Assembly (NCBI GenBank): GCA_964596685.1
Contig: CAZQVA010000003.1
Coordinates: 53,705-117,704, forward strand
Direction: 5' to 3'
Source of the DNA: CAZQVA01 sp964596685
GTDB lineage: Bacteria; Chlamydiota; Chlamydiia; Chlamydiales; VFKH01
DNA: 64,000 bases
Positions 43,905 through 53,003 of this stretch are shown in pieces (positions within the stretch are counted from its first letter, which is position 1; every line of letters begins with the position of its first letter). Position numbers and translations under genes: made by a program. A model generated the notes under the pieces. It searched no databases and was not told where the DNA came from. It saw only the letters and a list, made by a program, of their open reading frames with translations.

Positions 43905-44414
43905 TCAAGCGCACCTTTGTAGGATATTTTGGTTGTATTGCACAACATTGCGATAATGGGATGTTGTCATAGAAACTGCAAAACAAAGTGCGCCAAGAAT
44001 AGGCAAGAGAGGAGGAAAGGCGACACCCGTTGCCACTACAACAGTAGGCACAACAAGTGTAGCAGAACTCGTCAGAATTTCTGCAACTTCCCAGCGAAAA
44101 AGAACATTATTAGCGGTTTTGTGAGTTTTTAACGCCGTGGCAACCATCGCCTGATCAATGGGGAAATGAGCCAGATGGACTTTTTGAGCACGTTGTTGAC
44201 ATGCAGCAGCTGCGTATAGCAATACCACGCTCCCGATTGCTAAACCAAGTCCAAGAGGAGGTATTGTAACGATAAAAATACAGGATGCGACAGTGGCAGT
44301 CAGTGCAGCTGTTTTAAGACACAAAGAAGCTGCACTCCAACATCTTTCTTCTAAAGAAACACGTGGAGCGCTTGCTAGACTCACTGGGACATAAGAAGCA
44401 GTAATTGAAGCCAT
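43905..44414 (-). CDS. candidate inclusion membrane (Inc) protein
   Basis: 169-aa protein with two large hydrophobic lobes (about 36-71 and 113-149), each long enough for a helical hairpin, joined by a roughly 40-residue polar linker. This bilobed pattern is the only general hallmark of chlamydial Inc proteins, which are secreted by type III and inserted into the inclusion membrane. No classical signal peptide is seen. ATG 44414 lies behind GAGGTG; GTG 44420 is inside that site. An ordinary small membrane protein is the alternative. Confidence 0.6.
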   Translation of the reverse strand: MASITASYVPVSLASAPRVSLEERCWSAASLCLKTAALTATVASCIFIVTIPPLGLGLAIGSVVLLYAAAACQQRAQKVHLAHFPIDQAMVATALKTHKTANNVLFRWEVAEILTSSATLVVPTVVVATGVAFPPLLPILGALCFAVSMTTSHYRNVVQYNQNILQRCA

Positions 44415-44470
44415 AAGCACCTCTATTCAATAATTAATTATAATTGATTAATTGAATAAAGGAAAGTAAA

Positions 44471-44887
44471 TTACGCTTCTTTTCTAAGAATTAATTCTTT
44501 AACTTTTGCTTTCTTACCAGATGTGCCGCGTAAATGGTATAGTTTGCTACGGCGTACATCACCTCGTTTAATCAACTCAATTTGAGTTAATTTAGGGCTA
44601 TGTAGGCAGAAAACACGCTCCATTCCTTCGCCATAAGCAACGCGGTGAAGTGAGAATGTCTCAGATACGCCATGTCCTTTACGCGCAATAACAGTTCCAG
44701 TAAATGCCTGTACACGCTCTTTATCGGTCGCTTTTGCGCCGCCTTTCGCGTTTTTACTGCCCTTATTGATCTCTTGAGCACGCTCAAGCACGCGCACGTG
44801 CACGCGCACTGTATCGCCTACATTAAACTCAGGGATCTCTTTTTTGCACTGCTCTTGTCGCAGTTGTTGAATCAATGTTGGTTGCAT
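44471..44887 (-). CDS. rplS: 50S ribosomal protein L19
   Basis: 138-aa protein at the 30S-50S interface. The family core FNVGDTVRVHVRVLE, RVQAFTGTVIARKG, RVAYGEGMERVFCLHSPK and KRGDVRRSKLYHLRG is clear. An insertion of about 18 residues (AQEINKGSKNAKGGAKATDK) separates the first two blocks, making it longer than the usual 115-121 aa. Start overlaps the trmD end by 16 nt. Last gene of the prfA-prmC-ffh-rpsP-trmD-rplS run. Confidence 0.95.
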   Translation of the reverse strand: MQPTLIQQLRQEQCKKEIPEFNVGDTVRVHVRVLERAQEINKGSKNAKGGAKATDKERVQAFTGTVIARKGHGVSETFSLHRVAYGEGMERVFCLHSPKLTQIELIKRGDVRRSKLYHLRGTSGKKAKVKELILRKEA

Positions 44888-45564
44888 GGTTGCTTTCCTT
44901 CAAGTAACTCTGGGCGAGTACGACGCGTTTTTTTCAACGCTTGTGCTCTTCTCCAGCTTTCTATTTCTTTGTGGTTCCCGCCTCGCAAGACCTCAGGCAC
45001 CACCAATCCTTCAAACTCCACAGGAGTCGTATAGTGAGGATGATCAAAAATCCCCCCTTCAAATGAATCCTGGCTCGCTGCCTCAACTTTACCTAAGACA
45101 CCAGGTATAAAACGAGCGACGGCATCTACTAAAACAATCGCAGCAATGCATCCATTTGTTAGGACGTAATCTCCAATGGAGATCTCCTCATCGATCTCAA
45201 GATCAATCACTCTCTCATCGACACCCTCATAATGCCCACAGAGCAAAACTAAATGCTCTTTTTGCGCCAATTCGCGACATTTTTGTGCCGTAAGAGGCGC
45301 TCCTTGAGGACTTAAATAAATCACGTGGCTCTTTTGTTTCTTGACGCTTCTAATCGCAGCAGAAACAACAGGAGCCATGAGCACCATTCCAGGACCTCCC
45401 CCAAATGGGCGATCATCCACTTTATGGTGTTTGTTATCTGCAAATTCACGAATATCGACAAGATGAATGTCAATCAGCTCTTTTTGTTGGGCACGTTTTA
45501 AGATACTCTCATCAAAAGGACCTTTAAAATAACCAGGAAAGAGCGAAAGGATGTCGAATCGCAT
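44872..45564 (-). CDS. trmD: tRNA (guanine37-N1)-methyltransferase
   Basis: 230-aa SPOUT enzyme making m1G37. The knot motif LLCGHYEGVDERVIDLEIDEEISIGDYVLTNG (seen in pieces) and DDRPFGGGPGMV are diagnostic. Standard length. Coupled with rplS. Confidence 0.97.
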   Translation of the reverse strand: MRFDILSLFPGYFKGPFDESILKRAQQKELIDIHLVDIREFADNKHHKVDDRPFGGGPGMVLMAPVVSAAIRSVKKQKSHVIYLSPQGAPLTAQKCRELAQKEHLVLLCGHYEGVDERVIDLEIDEEISIGDYVLTNGCIAAIVLVDAVARFIPGVLGKVEAASQDSFEGGIFDHPHYTTPVEFEGLVVPEVLRGGNHKEIESWRRAQALKKTRRTRPELLEGKQPCNQH

Positions 45565-45576
45565 GAAAGTGCTGAT

Positions 45577-45906
45577 TTATGCTCCTTGACGACGTGCTTT
45601 ACGCTTTTGACGCACTGCCGCTTTCGCTGCTTCTTCACGTGCTACTTTTTGAGCCCATACATCTTTTGCAGCGCGCTTTAATAAATGTCCAACACATTCA
45701 GACACTTCTGCACCTTGTTCAATCCAATGCAAAACGCGATCACTAACGATGTTTAATTCATGCGCTTCATCATGGCCAAAAGGGTTATACCACCCAAGCG
45801 CTTCAATATACTTGCCATCACGGCGAGTGCGACCTTCAGTCACCACGACGCGAAAGAAAGGGCGATTGGTACGTCCCTGTTGTCGCAAACGGATTCTCAG
45901 TGTCAT
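45577..45906 (-). CDS. rpsP: 30S ribosomal protein S16
   Basis: 109-aa protein starting MTLRIRLRQQGRTNRPFFRVVVTE, with the GWYNPFG motif. The Ala/Lys/Arg-rich tail is about 20 residues longer than in E. coli. ATGA overlap with ffh. Confidence 0.96.
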   Translation of the reverse strand: MTLRIRLRQQGRTNRPFFRVVVTEGRTRRDGKYIEALGWYNPFGHDEAHELNIVSDRVLHWIEQGAEVSECVGHLLKRAAKDVWAQKVAREEAAKAAVRQKRKARRQGA

Positions 45907-47234
45907 GATTTTCTTTCTCCCATCATTTTTTCAAATAACTTTTTATTAGCAGGCATGTCTTTAAAAAACTGTTGCATCTGCCTAAATCCCTTGATAACGC
46001 GCGTTACATCGTCAACTTGGGTGCCACTACCTTTTGCAATGCGCTTACGGCGTGGCATATTAATATCTACTTTGTCCTTACGCTCTAAAGGCGTCATAGA
46101 GGAAACAATTGCTTCTACTTGAGTAGCTCGCGCTTCAGCTTCATCAAAATTAGGCATCATCTGGCTTACACCAGGAAGCATTTTTAAAAGATTTTTCAGA
46201 GGCCCCATTTTTTTCATGGCGCGCATTTGATGTAAGTAATCATCAAGTGTAAAAGTAGCTGTACGCAACTTTTGTTCCATCGATTTAGCCGCGTCCTCAT
46301 CAAAATGGTCCTGCGCTTTGCGCACCAAATTAATGGTATCACCCATCCCTAAAATACGATCTGCCATGGATTGAGGGTGAAACAACTGGAGATCGTCAAC
46401 TTTCTCTCCCACACCTTCAAATTTAAGCGGCTTACCAGTCACTTCACGAATGGAAATCGCAGCACCAGCGCGCGCATTCCCATCCAGCATCGTTAAAATA
46501 GTTCCCGTGATATCTACAGCTTCGTCAAAAGCTTTGGCCATCGTAACAGCATCTTGCCCAGTAATCGCATTGGCGACAAAGAGCACTTCTGTCGGATAAC
46601 TCACCGCTTTAATGCGCTTTAATTCATCCATGAGAGCTTCATCAATGTGAAGACGGCCAGCGGTATCGATGATCACAACATCATAGTAATTCGCTTTTGC
46701 ATAATCGATAGCTGTTTTTGCAACTTTTTCAGGCGCTTTTTCTTGAGGCAAAGAGAATACATCAATGCCCGCTTGTTTACCCAACTGATGCAACTGTTCA
46801 ATCGCTGCAGGGCGCTGTAAATCACAAGCAACAAGCAAAGGCTTCTTTTTATAATCTTTCCCAGTCAGAAACTTTGCCAATTTAGCTGCATGCGTCGTTT
46901 TTCCCGAACCCTGCAAACCACAAAGCAAGATCACCGCAGGACTCTTATTGAGATTTAACTTAACCTCACTGGAACCCATTAGAAGAACTAACTCATCGTG
47001 AACAATTTTCACAAATTGTTGCGCAGCAGTAACCGACTTTAAAACACTCTCACCAAGCACTTTCTCTTTAACACGCTTGACAAACTCTTTTGCAACATTA
47101 AAGTTGACATCCGCTTCTAACAAAGCCAGACGTACTTCACGTACTGCATCAGAAAGATTCTCTTCCGTCAGGACTTTCTTCCCAGCTAAGCGGCTGAAAA
47201 CCCCACCGAGTTTATTTGTCAATGCTTCAAACAT
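45903..47234 (-). CDS. ffh: signal recognition particle protein Ffh
   Basis: 443-aa SRP54 GTPase: N domain (1-90), G domain with GLQGSGKTTHAAKLA and DTAGRL, and M domain with RIAKGSG and a Met-rich QMRAMKKMG segment. The G4 motif reads TMLDGNARAG where most Ffh proteins have TKLDGDARGG, replacing the usual Lys by Met. Whether this is common to chlamydiae I cannot check. It targets nascent membrane proteins to FtsY/SecYEG. Confidence 0.95.
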   Translation of the reverse strand: MFEALTNKLGGVFSRLAGKKVLTEENLSDAVREVRLALLEADVNFNVAKEFVKRVKEKVLGESVLKSVTAAQQFVKIVHDELVLLMGSSEVKLNLNKSPAVILLCGLQGSGKTTHAAKLAKFLTGKDYKKKPLLVACDLQRPAAIEQLHQLGKQAGIDVFSLPQEKAPEKVAKTAIDYAKANYYDVVIIDTAGRLHIDEALMDELKRIKAVSYPTEVLFVANAITGQDAVTMAKAFDEAVDITGTILTMLDGNARAGAAISIREVTGKPLKFEGVGEKVDDLQLFHPQSMADRILGMGDTINLVRKAQDHFDEDAAKSMEQKLRTATFTLDDYLHQMRAMKKMGPLKNLLKMLPGVSQMMPNFDEAEARATQVEAIVSSMTPLERKDKVDINMPRRKRIAKGSGTQVDDVTRVIKGFRQMQQFFKDMPANKKLFEKMMGERKS

Positions 47235-47274
47235 GAAAGTTTTTTAGCCTCTTCTCTTTTCAATAAAACGACAC

Positions 47275-48147
47275 TTAGTATACAGAAGCAGTCGACTTTT
47301 GCGCCACGATAAAGCGGTCTTTTAAAGACCAATCTTGTATCACTTGGACATTCTCAAACCCAAACCTCTGCAACAAATCAGACACCGCATTCCCCTGCTG
47401 CCATCCTATTTCCAGCCACAAAGCACCACCTTGCGCGAGGTAATTACAAGCAACTTTCGCTAATTTTTCATAGAACTCTAATCCAGAATCGCCCCCAAGA
47501 AGCGCCTTTTCAGGCTCATGCAACCTTACTTCTTCATCTAGTTGCTGATATTCCTTCTGCGAAATATAAGGGGGATTGCTTACAATAACATCGAAAACAC
47601 CCACTCCATCCAAATTCTCAAAAAGATCCGATTGCATCCAGTCAATTGCTACCAGGTTATCCAATCCGTTTCTTTTTGCTACATCCAATGCTTGCGGACA
47701 AATATCTACCGCCACAACTTCTACATGAGGAGCTGCCTTTTTTAAGGCGATGGCAATGCATCCCGACCCTGTACACATATCCAAGACGCGTGCAGTCCCA
47801 TTTTTTGTCATCCAACGCATAACGTGGTCAACTAAAATTTCAGTCTCAGGTCTAGGGATAAGAACATGCCCATCGACATAAAGATCGCAATCATAGAAGG
47901 TAACCTGATTAGAGATATAAGCCAAAGGTCGTTTTTGTAACCGCTCCTTCAGCACCTCTCGAATCTTATGCACTTCAGCTTCTTGCAGCGGTCGATCAAA
48001 ATATAGATAAAGATCGAGCGGTTTGAGATTTAAGGAAAATGCGAGAATCTCTCGGGCATGGAGACGTGGTTGTTGCCATCCCTTACTCGCAAGAAAGTGT
48101 TCCGTCGTGTGAAGCAACTCGCCTATGCTCTTCATCGGTGCGCACAC
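47275..48147 (-). CDS. prmC: release factor glutamine methyltransferase PrmC
   Basis: 290-aa SAM methyltransferase modifying the GGQ glutamine of RF1/RF2. It has the N-terminal helical domain, SAM loop VLDMCTGSGCIAIALKK, and catalytic NPPY (SNPPYIS). The GTG at 48147 is preferred, since GAGGGG at the end of prfA lies 8 nt before it; ATG 48135 is the alternative. Directly follows its substrate gene prfA. Confidence 0.94.
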   Translation of the reverse strand: MCAPMKSIGELLHTTEHFLASKGWQQPRLHAREILAFSLNLKPLDLYLYFDRPLQEAEVHKIREVLKERLQKRPLAYISNQVTFYDCDLYVDGHVLIPRPETEILVDHVMRWMTKNGTARVLDMCTGSGCIAIALKKAAPHVEVVAVDICPQALDVAKRNGLDNLVAIDWMQSDLFENLDGVGVFDVIVSNPPYISQKEYQQLDEEVRLHEPEKALLGGDSGLEFYEKLAKVACNYLAQGGALWLEIGWQQGNAVSDLLQRFGFENVQVIQDWSLKDRFIVAQKSTASVY

Positions 48148-48152
48148 TCAAA

Positions 48153-49211
48153 CTACCCCTCGAGTTGTCTTTGACGGAAATGAGCGACAAGCGCCTGAGA
48201 CAGACCATCGATGTCACCTTCCATCGCGCGATCCAGATTATATAAAGTAATCCCAACGCGATGATCTGTGATGCGGTTTTGAGGAAAATTATAGGTACGA
48301 ATACGCTCAGAACGATCTCCAGAACCAACTTGTAGCGCTCGAGTCGAAGCGATGGCTGCATGTTTTTTCTGACGCAAGTCATCCGCAATACGCGCTTTTA
48401 ATAAGCGCATTGCTTTTTCCTTGTTTTTATGCTGGCTGCGCTCCTCTTGACAGTAGACAACAACCCCTGTTGGCATGTGTGTCAGACGTACAGCCGAGTC
48501 AGTTGTATTGACGTGCTGTCCTCCTGCCCCTGATGAACGATAAGTATCGACGCGCAAATCTTTTTCATCGATGACAACCTCTTCATCTTCTTGAGGCTCA
48601 GGTAAAATCGCTACTGTTACAGCAGAAGTATGAATACGCCCTTGAGCTTCTGTTGCAGGAACTCTCTGAACGCGGTGAGTGCCCCCTTCATATTGCATGC
48701 AACGAAAAACCTGTGGTCCCGTCATCGTCATGACATATTCCTTGAATCCCCCCATATCAGAGGGAGACGAGGAGAGTGTTTCAATCTTCCAACCCTTTGC
48801 GTTGGCATAATACTGGTACATGCGCACCATATCTGCCACAAAGAGAGCTGCTTCCTCACCACCCGTTCCAGCACGCACTTCAACAATAATTGGCAAGTCA
48901 TCGCGCGGATCTGGTGGGATTAAAAGATGCTCCAAAGCGTTTTGTTCTGCGGCTTGACGCGCAATCAACGCCTCCTCTTCTCCCTGCAAGAGATCCATCA
49001 TTTCTGGATCACCTGCCAGTGCTTTTAAATCGGCCAACTCTTTTTCAGCTTTCTGCAAAGACTGCCAGTGGTTGCGGATATCAAGAAGGCGAGCATGCTC
49101 AGCAGCTATGGTGCGATAGCGTTTTTGATCTGTAAGCAAGGCAGGGTCACTCAACTCCGCCTCACATGCAGGAAGGCGTTCTAATAATTTAAGAACAGCC
49201 TCTTGGATCAT
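48153..49211 (-). CDS. prfA: peptide chain release factor 1
   Basis: 352-aa class-I release factor for UAA/UAG. PAT in RVPATEAQGRIHTSA is the RF1 recognition tripeptide, and GGQ is in RSSGAGGQHVNTTDSAVRL. Standard length. It overlaps rpmE by 4 nt (ATGA). Confidence 0.97.
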   Translation of the reverse strand: MIQEAVLKLLERLPACEAELSDPALLTDQKRYRTIAAEHARLLDIRNHWQSLQKAEKELADLKALAGDPEMMDLLQGEEEALIARQAAEQNALEHLLIPPDPRDDLPIIVEVRAGTGGEEAALFVADMVRMYQYYANAKGWKIETLSSSPSDMGGFKEYVMTMTGPQVFRCMQYEGGTHRVQRVPATEAQGRIHTSAVTVAILPEPQEDEEVVIDEKDLRVDTYRSSGAGGQHVNTTDSAVRLTHMPTGVVVYCQEERSQHKNKEKAMRLLKARIADDLRQKKHAAIASTRALQVGSGDRSERIRTYNFPQNRITDHRVGITLYNLDRAMEGDIDGLSQALVAHFRQRQLEG

Positions 49212-49507
49212 CGCTTAGCGGCGCCTTTTACGGGAGCAACTACTTTTGCATTCTGATGCTTTTGTTGAGCTGTAGCGTAACGCTTCAAGAACTTATCTAC
49301 GCGACCTTCTGTATCGATGAACTTATTGCTTCCTGTAAAGAATGGATGCGAAGCAGAGGATACAGAAACATAGTAAGCAGGATATTCCACGCCTTCATAC
49401 TTTTCTGTCTTTGTTGTCTCTACACTGCTTCCGCAGAGAAATTTTGCACCAGCCGAAGAGTCGATAAAGAGCACTTGACGGTATTTAGGATGGATATTTT
49501 TTTTCAT
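49208..49507 (-). CDS. rpmE: 50S ribosomal protein L31
   Basis: 99-aa protein beginning MKKNIHPKYRQVLFIDSSAG with SHPFFTGSNKF, typical of L31. Only one Cys (FLCGSS) remains, so it is a non-zinc form. A basic Ala/Lys tail extends the C-terminus. First gene of the translation operon. Confidence 0.95.
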   Translation of the reverse strand: MKKNIHPKYRQVLFIDSSAGAKFLCGSSVETTKTEKYEGVEYPAYYVSVSSASHPFFTGSNKFIDTEGRVDKFLKRYATAQQKHQNAKVVAPVKGAAKR

Positions 49508-49813
49508 ATATCTGCCAGAAATTAGTATTGTTTGATAGTTGATGGGTACAAGCTTACCTGATTCAAGAGAAAAAAGCCAATCCCCAATTATAATGTTGCG
49601 GAAAACTGCCTATATCCCCTAAACTTGTGACCATCGATTGGCCTTTTCTGTTGCACAAACACCTTTAGTCTTACGGCGATGGTATCTATGCGACAGCGCC
49701 CATCAAACCCCGATTAAGTAGCCCCGATTGAGCAGCCCCGATTGAATAGATTGGGTGCTTTTAGCTTTGAATTTAACGACTTCAAGGCTGATCTGCTTAA
49801 TCGGGGATCGAAT
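49508..49813. other. intergenic region upstream of tRNA-Leu and rpmE
   Basis: About 300 bp without a gene. It includes three near-tandem copies of a CCCCGATTAAGT/AGCCCCGATTGA unit at 49706-49747, and CTTAATCGGGGATC at 49797-49810, which can pair back with the first unit. Promoters for rpmE and the tRNA should lie here but no clear hexamers stand out. Confidence 0.5.
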
Positions 49814-49897
49814 GCCCATATGGTGAAATTGGTAGACACGGTAGACTCAAAATCTACTCTTAGCAATAAGGTGCTGGTTCGAGTCCGGCTATGGGCA
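49814..49897 (+). tRNA. tRNA-Leu (CAA)
   Basis: 84-nt class II tRNA with acceptor GCCCATA / TATGGGC and discriminator A. The anticodon stem GTAGA / TCTAC encloses CTCAAAA, anticodon CAA. T-loop GGTTCGAGTCC is present. No encoded CCA. Confidence 0.95.
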
Positions 49898-49980
49898 ACC
49901 CTAATTAGGCGACTTGCAAAAGTGCCTCTAGTGAATCAGAAAGTCGAACTCACGTAGAAAGTCTAATCGAGGCCTTTTTT

Positions 49981-50829
49981 ATGCTACGATTCATGCTGCG
50001 ACTCTTGATTCTTTTCGCTCTTCTTCCCTTTTCTGTTTTTTCAAAACCTCTCATTCTTGTCAGTGTCGCCCCCCAATCGTTTATTGTTACAAGCATCGCA
50101 CAAGATGCAGTGGACGTGCGCACACTTGTACCTGCTGGAAGTAGCCCGCATTCATGGGAGCCTTCCTGCCGCCAAATTTTCGATAACAGTTCTGCTGCCA
50201 TTTGGTTCCTCATTGGAGAGCCTTTTGAGAAAAAAACAGCGATGGCACTCAAACAAGCCAATCCCTCGCTACGTCTTGTTGATACAACAGCAAACCTGGC
50301 TCTCTTGAGAGGCACGTGTCATTGCTGTCGTGATGACAAAGACACGCATGTCTGGCTGAGCCTTCCTCTTGTTATTAAGCAAGCTGCATCTATTAAAGAG
50401 CATCTCGTCACACTATTGCCAGACCATCAATCACAATTTGAGAGCAACTACCAACAATTCGTACAACGTGCCACTGAAATCGATCACTTCATCCGTCAAC
50501 TCTTCCAGGATCACCCCACTCCTGCAGTATTAGTCTCCCACCCTGCATTTGCCTACTTTTGCAAAGACTATGGCATCCGCCAACTCTCTATTGAATATGA
50601 AGGCAAAGAGGCAACGCCTCGTCAGTTGACTCATCTTTTAAAAGAAGCCCAAGACGCTGCTATACGCGCTGTCTATATTCAAAAACAATATGAAAATAAA
50701 GGAGCCCTCTTGATCGCCAATCAGTTGCATATCCCAGCGATCTGGATCGATCCATATGCGCCCAATATCTTTTTAAATATGGAAGAAATTGCACGCGCCT
50801 TTGCCCTAAATACGCCATGCACGCAGTAG
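49981..50829 (+). CDS. metal ABC transporter substrate-binding protein (ZnuA/TroA family)
   Basis: 282-aa exported cluster A-I binding protein with signal peptide MLRFMLRLLILFALLPFSVFS. Metal ligands by position are H57 (PAGSSPHSWEPS), H123 (DTHVWLS), H187 (VSHPAFAYF) and D256 (WIDPYAPN). A CHCC patch lies just before H123. Zn2+ or Mn2+ is likely; the ion cannot be fixed. Followed by overlapping ATPase and permease genes, as CT415-CT417 in C. trachomatis, next to obgE. Confidence 0.9.
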   Translation: MLRFMLRLLILFALLPFSVFSKPLILVSVAPQSFIVTSIAQDAVDVRTLVPAGSSPHSWEPSCRQIFDNSSAAIWFLIGEPFEKKTAMALKQANPSLRLVDTTANLALLRGTCHCCRDDKDTHVWLSLPLVIKQAASIKEHLVTLLPDHQSQFESNYQQFVQRATEIDHFIRQLFQDHPTPAVLVSHPAFAYFCKDYGIRQLSIEYEGKEATPRQLTHLLKEAQDAAIRAVYIQKQYENKGALLIANQLHIPAIWIDPYAPNIFLNMEEIARAFALNTPCTQ

Positions 50830-51581
50830 ACATTAACGATCTTTTCTTTGCCTTTGAAAACGAAGAGTGGGTTCTTGAAGGAATTAACCTTCACATCACC
50901 CCCCATCAGCTTGTTGCCATTGTAGGCCCAAATGGGGGCGGTAAAACCACTCTTTTACGCCTGTTAATGGGGTTATTAAAGCCTTCTAAAGGAGCCATTA
51001 ATCTTTTTGGACTCTCCTCAGAAGAGGCGCGCCAACAGATTGCCTATGTCCCTCAGATTTTACGCTGCGACCGTCACTTCCCGTTGACCGTTCTCGACCT
51101 TGTTCTTCAAGGTTGTTTAAATCGTACAACTTGGTGGGGAGCTTATCGGGAGCGTGACAAAGAAGCGGCGCGCGCTGCACTTGCGCAAGTTGATTTAGCT
51201 CACGTTGCTGAAATGCCCTTTGGAAGTCTTTCCGGAGGACAAGCACAACGCGCTCTGATCGCACGCGCGCTTGTAAGTCAACCTCAAATCCTGCTTCTCG
51301 ATGAACCAACAGCGAATGTTGACAAGCAAACACAAATCCAGATTCACCTCCTACTCGAGCAGCTCAAACATTCCTGCACTATTTTGATGGTCACTCACGA
51401 TTTGGGGAGTTTAATGCCCCGCCATCCAGGCCCTGTCACACGTTTTACACCTCCACATGCCGCTTGTCTATGTATTGATCGCGTGCTTTGCATCCAAAAA
51501 ACGCTCACAGAATTGTTACCCCATCAAATTTGCCAACACTTTGCCATTGGACTTTATCACCCCCCAGTAGCACCTACATGA
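50817..51581 (+). CDS. metal ABC transporter ATPase (ZnuC-like)
   Basis: 254-aa ATPase. Walker A GPNGGGKTT, signature LSGGQAQRALIARAL, Walker B ILLLDEPTANVD and VTHD are intact. VPQILRCDRHFPLTVLDLVLQG marks the zinc/manganese family. Its start overlaps the binding-protein gene by 13 nt and its end overlaps the permease by 4 nt. Confidence 0.93.
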   Translation: MHAVDINDLFFAFENEEWVLEGINLHITPHQLVAIVGPNGGGKTTLLRLLMGLLKPSKGAINLFGLSSEEARQQIAYVPQILRCDRHFPLTVLDLVLQGCLNRTTWWGAYRERDKEAARAALAQVDLAHVAEMPFGSLSGGQAQRALIARALVSQPQILLLDEPTANVDKQTQIQIHLLLEQLKHSCTILMVTHDLGSLMPRHPGPVTRFTPPHAACLCIDRVLCIQKTLTELLPHQICQHFAIGLYHPPVAPT

Positions 51582-52408
51582 CATTTTTCGACGCTCTCTT
51601 TTCTCATCCTTTGTTACAAACCGCCCTCTTGGCAGCCTTTCTCTCTTCCATTATTGGCGGAGTGGTTGGCTCGTACGTCGTTGTAAAACGCATCGCTTTT
51701 ATCAGTGGAAGCATTGCGCATTCCGTTTTAGGCGGCATGGGGTTCTTTTTATGGCTGCAGAGAAAACATGAAATTGCCTGGGCCACACCTTTTTTAGGGG
51801 CACTTGTCGCCGCTGTTCTTTCTGCTTGGATGCTTGGATGGATCCATCTAAAATATCGACAACGCGAAGATGCTGTCATCGCGACCCTATGGTCATTGGG
51901 CATGGCAATCGGGGTAATCTTTATTTCGCAAACCCCCGGTTACAATGTTGAACTCACCAGCTTTCTTATCGGGAACATCCTATGGGTAACCTCAGGAGAT
52001 CTTGTAGGGCTTCTTGTACTCAATGTATGCGTAATTGGCACAGTCATCCTTTTACATAAACGTTTTTTGACAATCTGCTTTGACGAAGATCAAGCCTACT
52101 TGCAAGGGATTAATGTCCCCTTGCACTACTTACTTCTTCTCACACTCATTGCCATTTCTGTCGTTGTATTGATTCAGGTAGTTGGGATTATCTTAGCCAT
52201 TACGTTACTTACCCTACCAGCGACTTGTGCGGGCTTGTTCACTAGTAAACTTTCGCGCATGATGCTCCTAGCATCCCTGTTAAGCGCCGTCTTATGTTTT
52301 ACAGGGACAGCAATTTCTTTCCACCTTGATTGGCCAACTGGCGCTACCATCGCCCTTTTGGCCACACTGATCTACCTCATCACTTTGCTCATCAAACGCA
52401 AACGCTAA
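51578..52408 (+). CDS. metal ABC transporter permease (ZnuB-like)
   Basis: 276-aa membrane protein of the ABC-3 family with about 8 TM helices. RIAFISGSIAHSVLGGMG and QVVGIILAITLLTLPAT are family signatures. The ATG at 51578 overlaps the ATPase TGA. Third gene of the operon; a MITE follows 18 bp after the stop. Confidence 0.92.
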   Translation: MTFFDALFSHPLLQTALLAAFLSSIIGGVVGSYVVVKRIAFISGSIAHSVLGGMGFFLWLQRKHEIAWATPFLGALVAAVLSAWMLGWIHLKYRQREDAVIATLWSLGMAIGVIFISQTPGYNVELTSFLIGNILWVTSGDLVGLLVLNVCVIGTVILLHKRFLTICFDEDQAYLQGINVPLHYLLLLTLIAISVVVLIQVVGIILAITLLTLPATCAGLFTSKLSRMMLLASLLSAVLCFTGTAISFHLDWPTGATIALLATLIYLITLLIKRKR

Positions 52409-52426
52409 AACGTGGGCTTAAATAAA

Positions 52427-52730
52427 GGGTGTAATTCAAAGTGTTAGGAAGGATGAAAAACTAGAGACACATATTCTTTTAATACCCACTCCAGCCCCTA
52501 TTAATTCTCATTCAGAATAATGTATAACAGCTTATGTACCCTCTGTGTGCTCTGTGGGCTCTGTGGTTCAAAACAATTAACATAAGTTTTAAATAAAAAT
52601 ATTTACCACAGAGCCCACAGAGCACACAGAGAGGGAAATAAGGATTTTTTGGCAGAAGATTGTCTGGTGAAGCCTTAAGAAAAGCTTCCATTCTAGCTCT
52701 AAATAGTTACTAACACTTTGAATTACACCC
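52427..52730 (+). mobile_element. MITE copy 3 (304 bp)
   Basis: TIRs GGGTGTAATTCAAAGTGTTA and its complement. Exact 9-bp duplication TTAAATAAA at 52418-52426 and 52731-52739. It has the same orientation as copy 2 and is nearly identical to it over the full length, suggesting recent movement. Confidence 0.95.
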
Positions 52731-52774
52731 TTAAATAAACGTGAGTTAGACTTTAAATCGGCATTTGGTGTATG

Positions 52775-52938
52775 TATACCCATCCTACCTGAAGAATTGG
52801 TTTTAGGCCGAAGAAAAAGCTTCCGCGATCGCGCTAGAAAAAAAGTCCCCATATTACTAATATGAGGACTTTTTTTCTGACTCGAGCCCGGGGCTTTCTC
52901 TTCTGTCTAAAACCAATTCTTCAGGTGGGATGGGTATA
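52775..52938 (+). repeat. 164-bp TATACCC palindromic repeat with terminator hairpin
   Basis: Terminal arms TATACCCATCCTACCTGAAG and CTTCAGGTGGGATGGGTATA. The core hairpin 52836-52877 (AGAAAAAAAGTCC...GGACTTTTTTTCT) is a symmetric Rho-independent terminator. It sits between the metal-transporter operon and convergent obgE. Confidence 0.92.
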
Positions 52939-53003
52939 AACATGCGTCAGTATTTTAAAGATCGCATCGACAAGAATGGCTGTGGCCATTCTTGAAGTTA
53001 TCT

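Noticed and set aside
49706..49747. Near-tandem CCCCGATT units upstream of tRNA-Leu considered as an operator.
   Set aside because: Only three imperfect units, with no associated regulator or promoter; noted as part of the intergenic region only.
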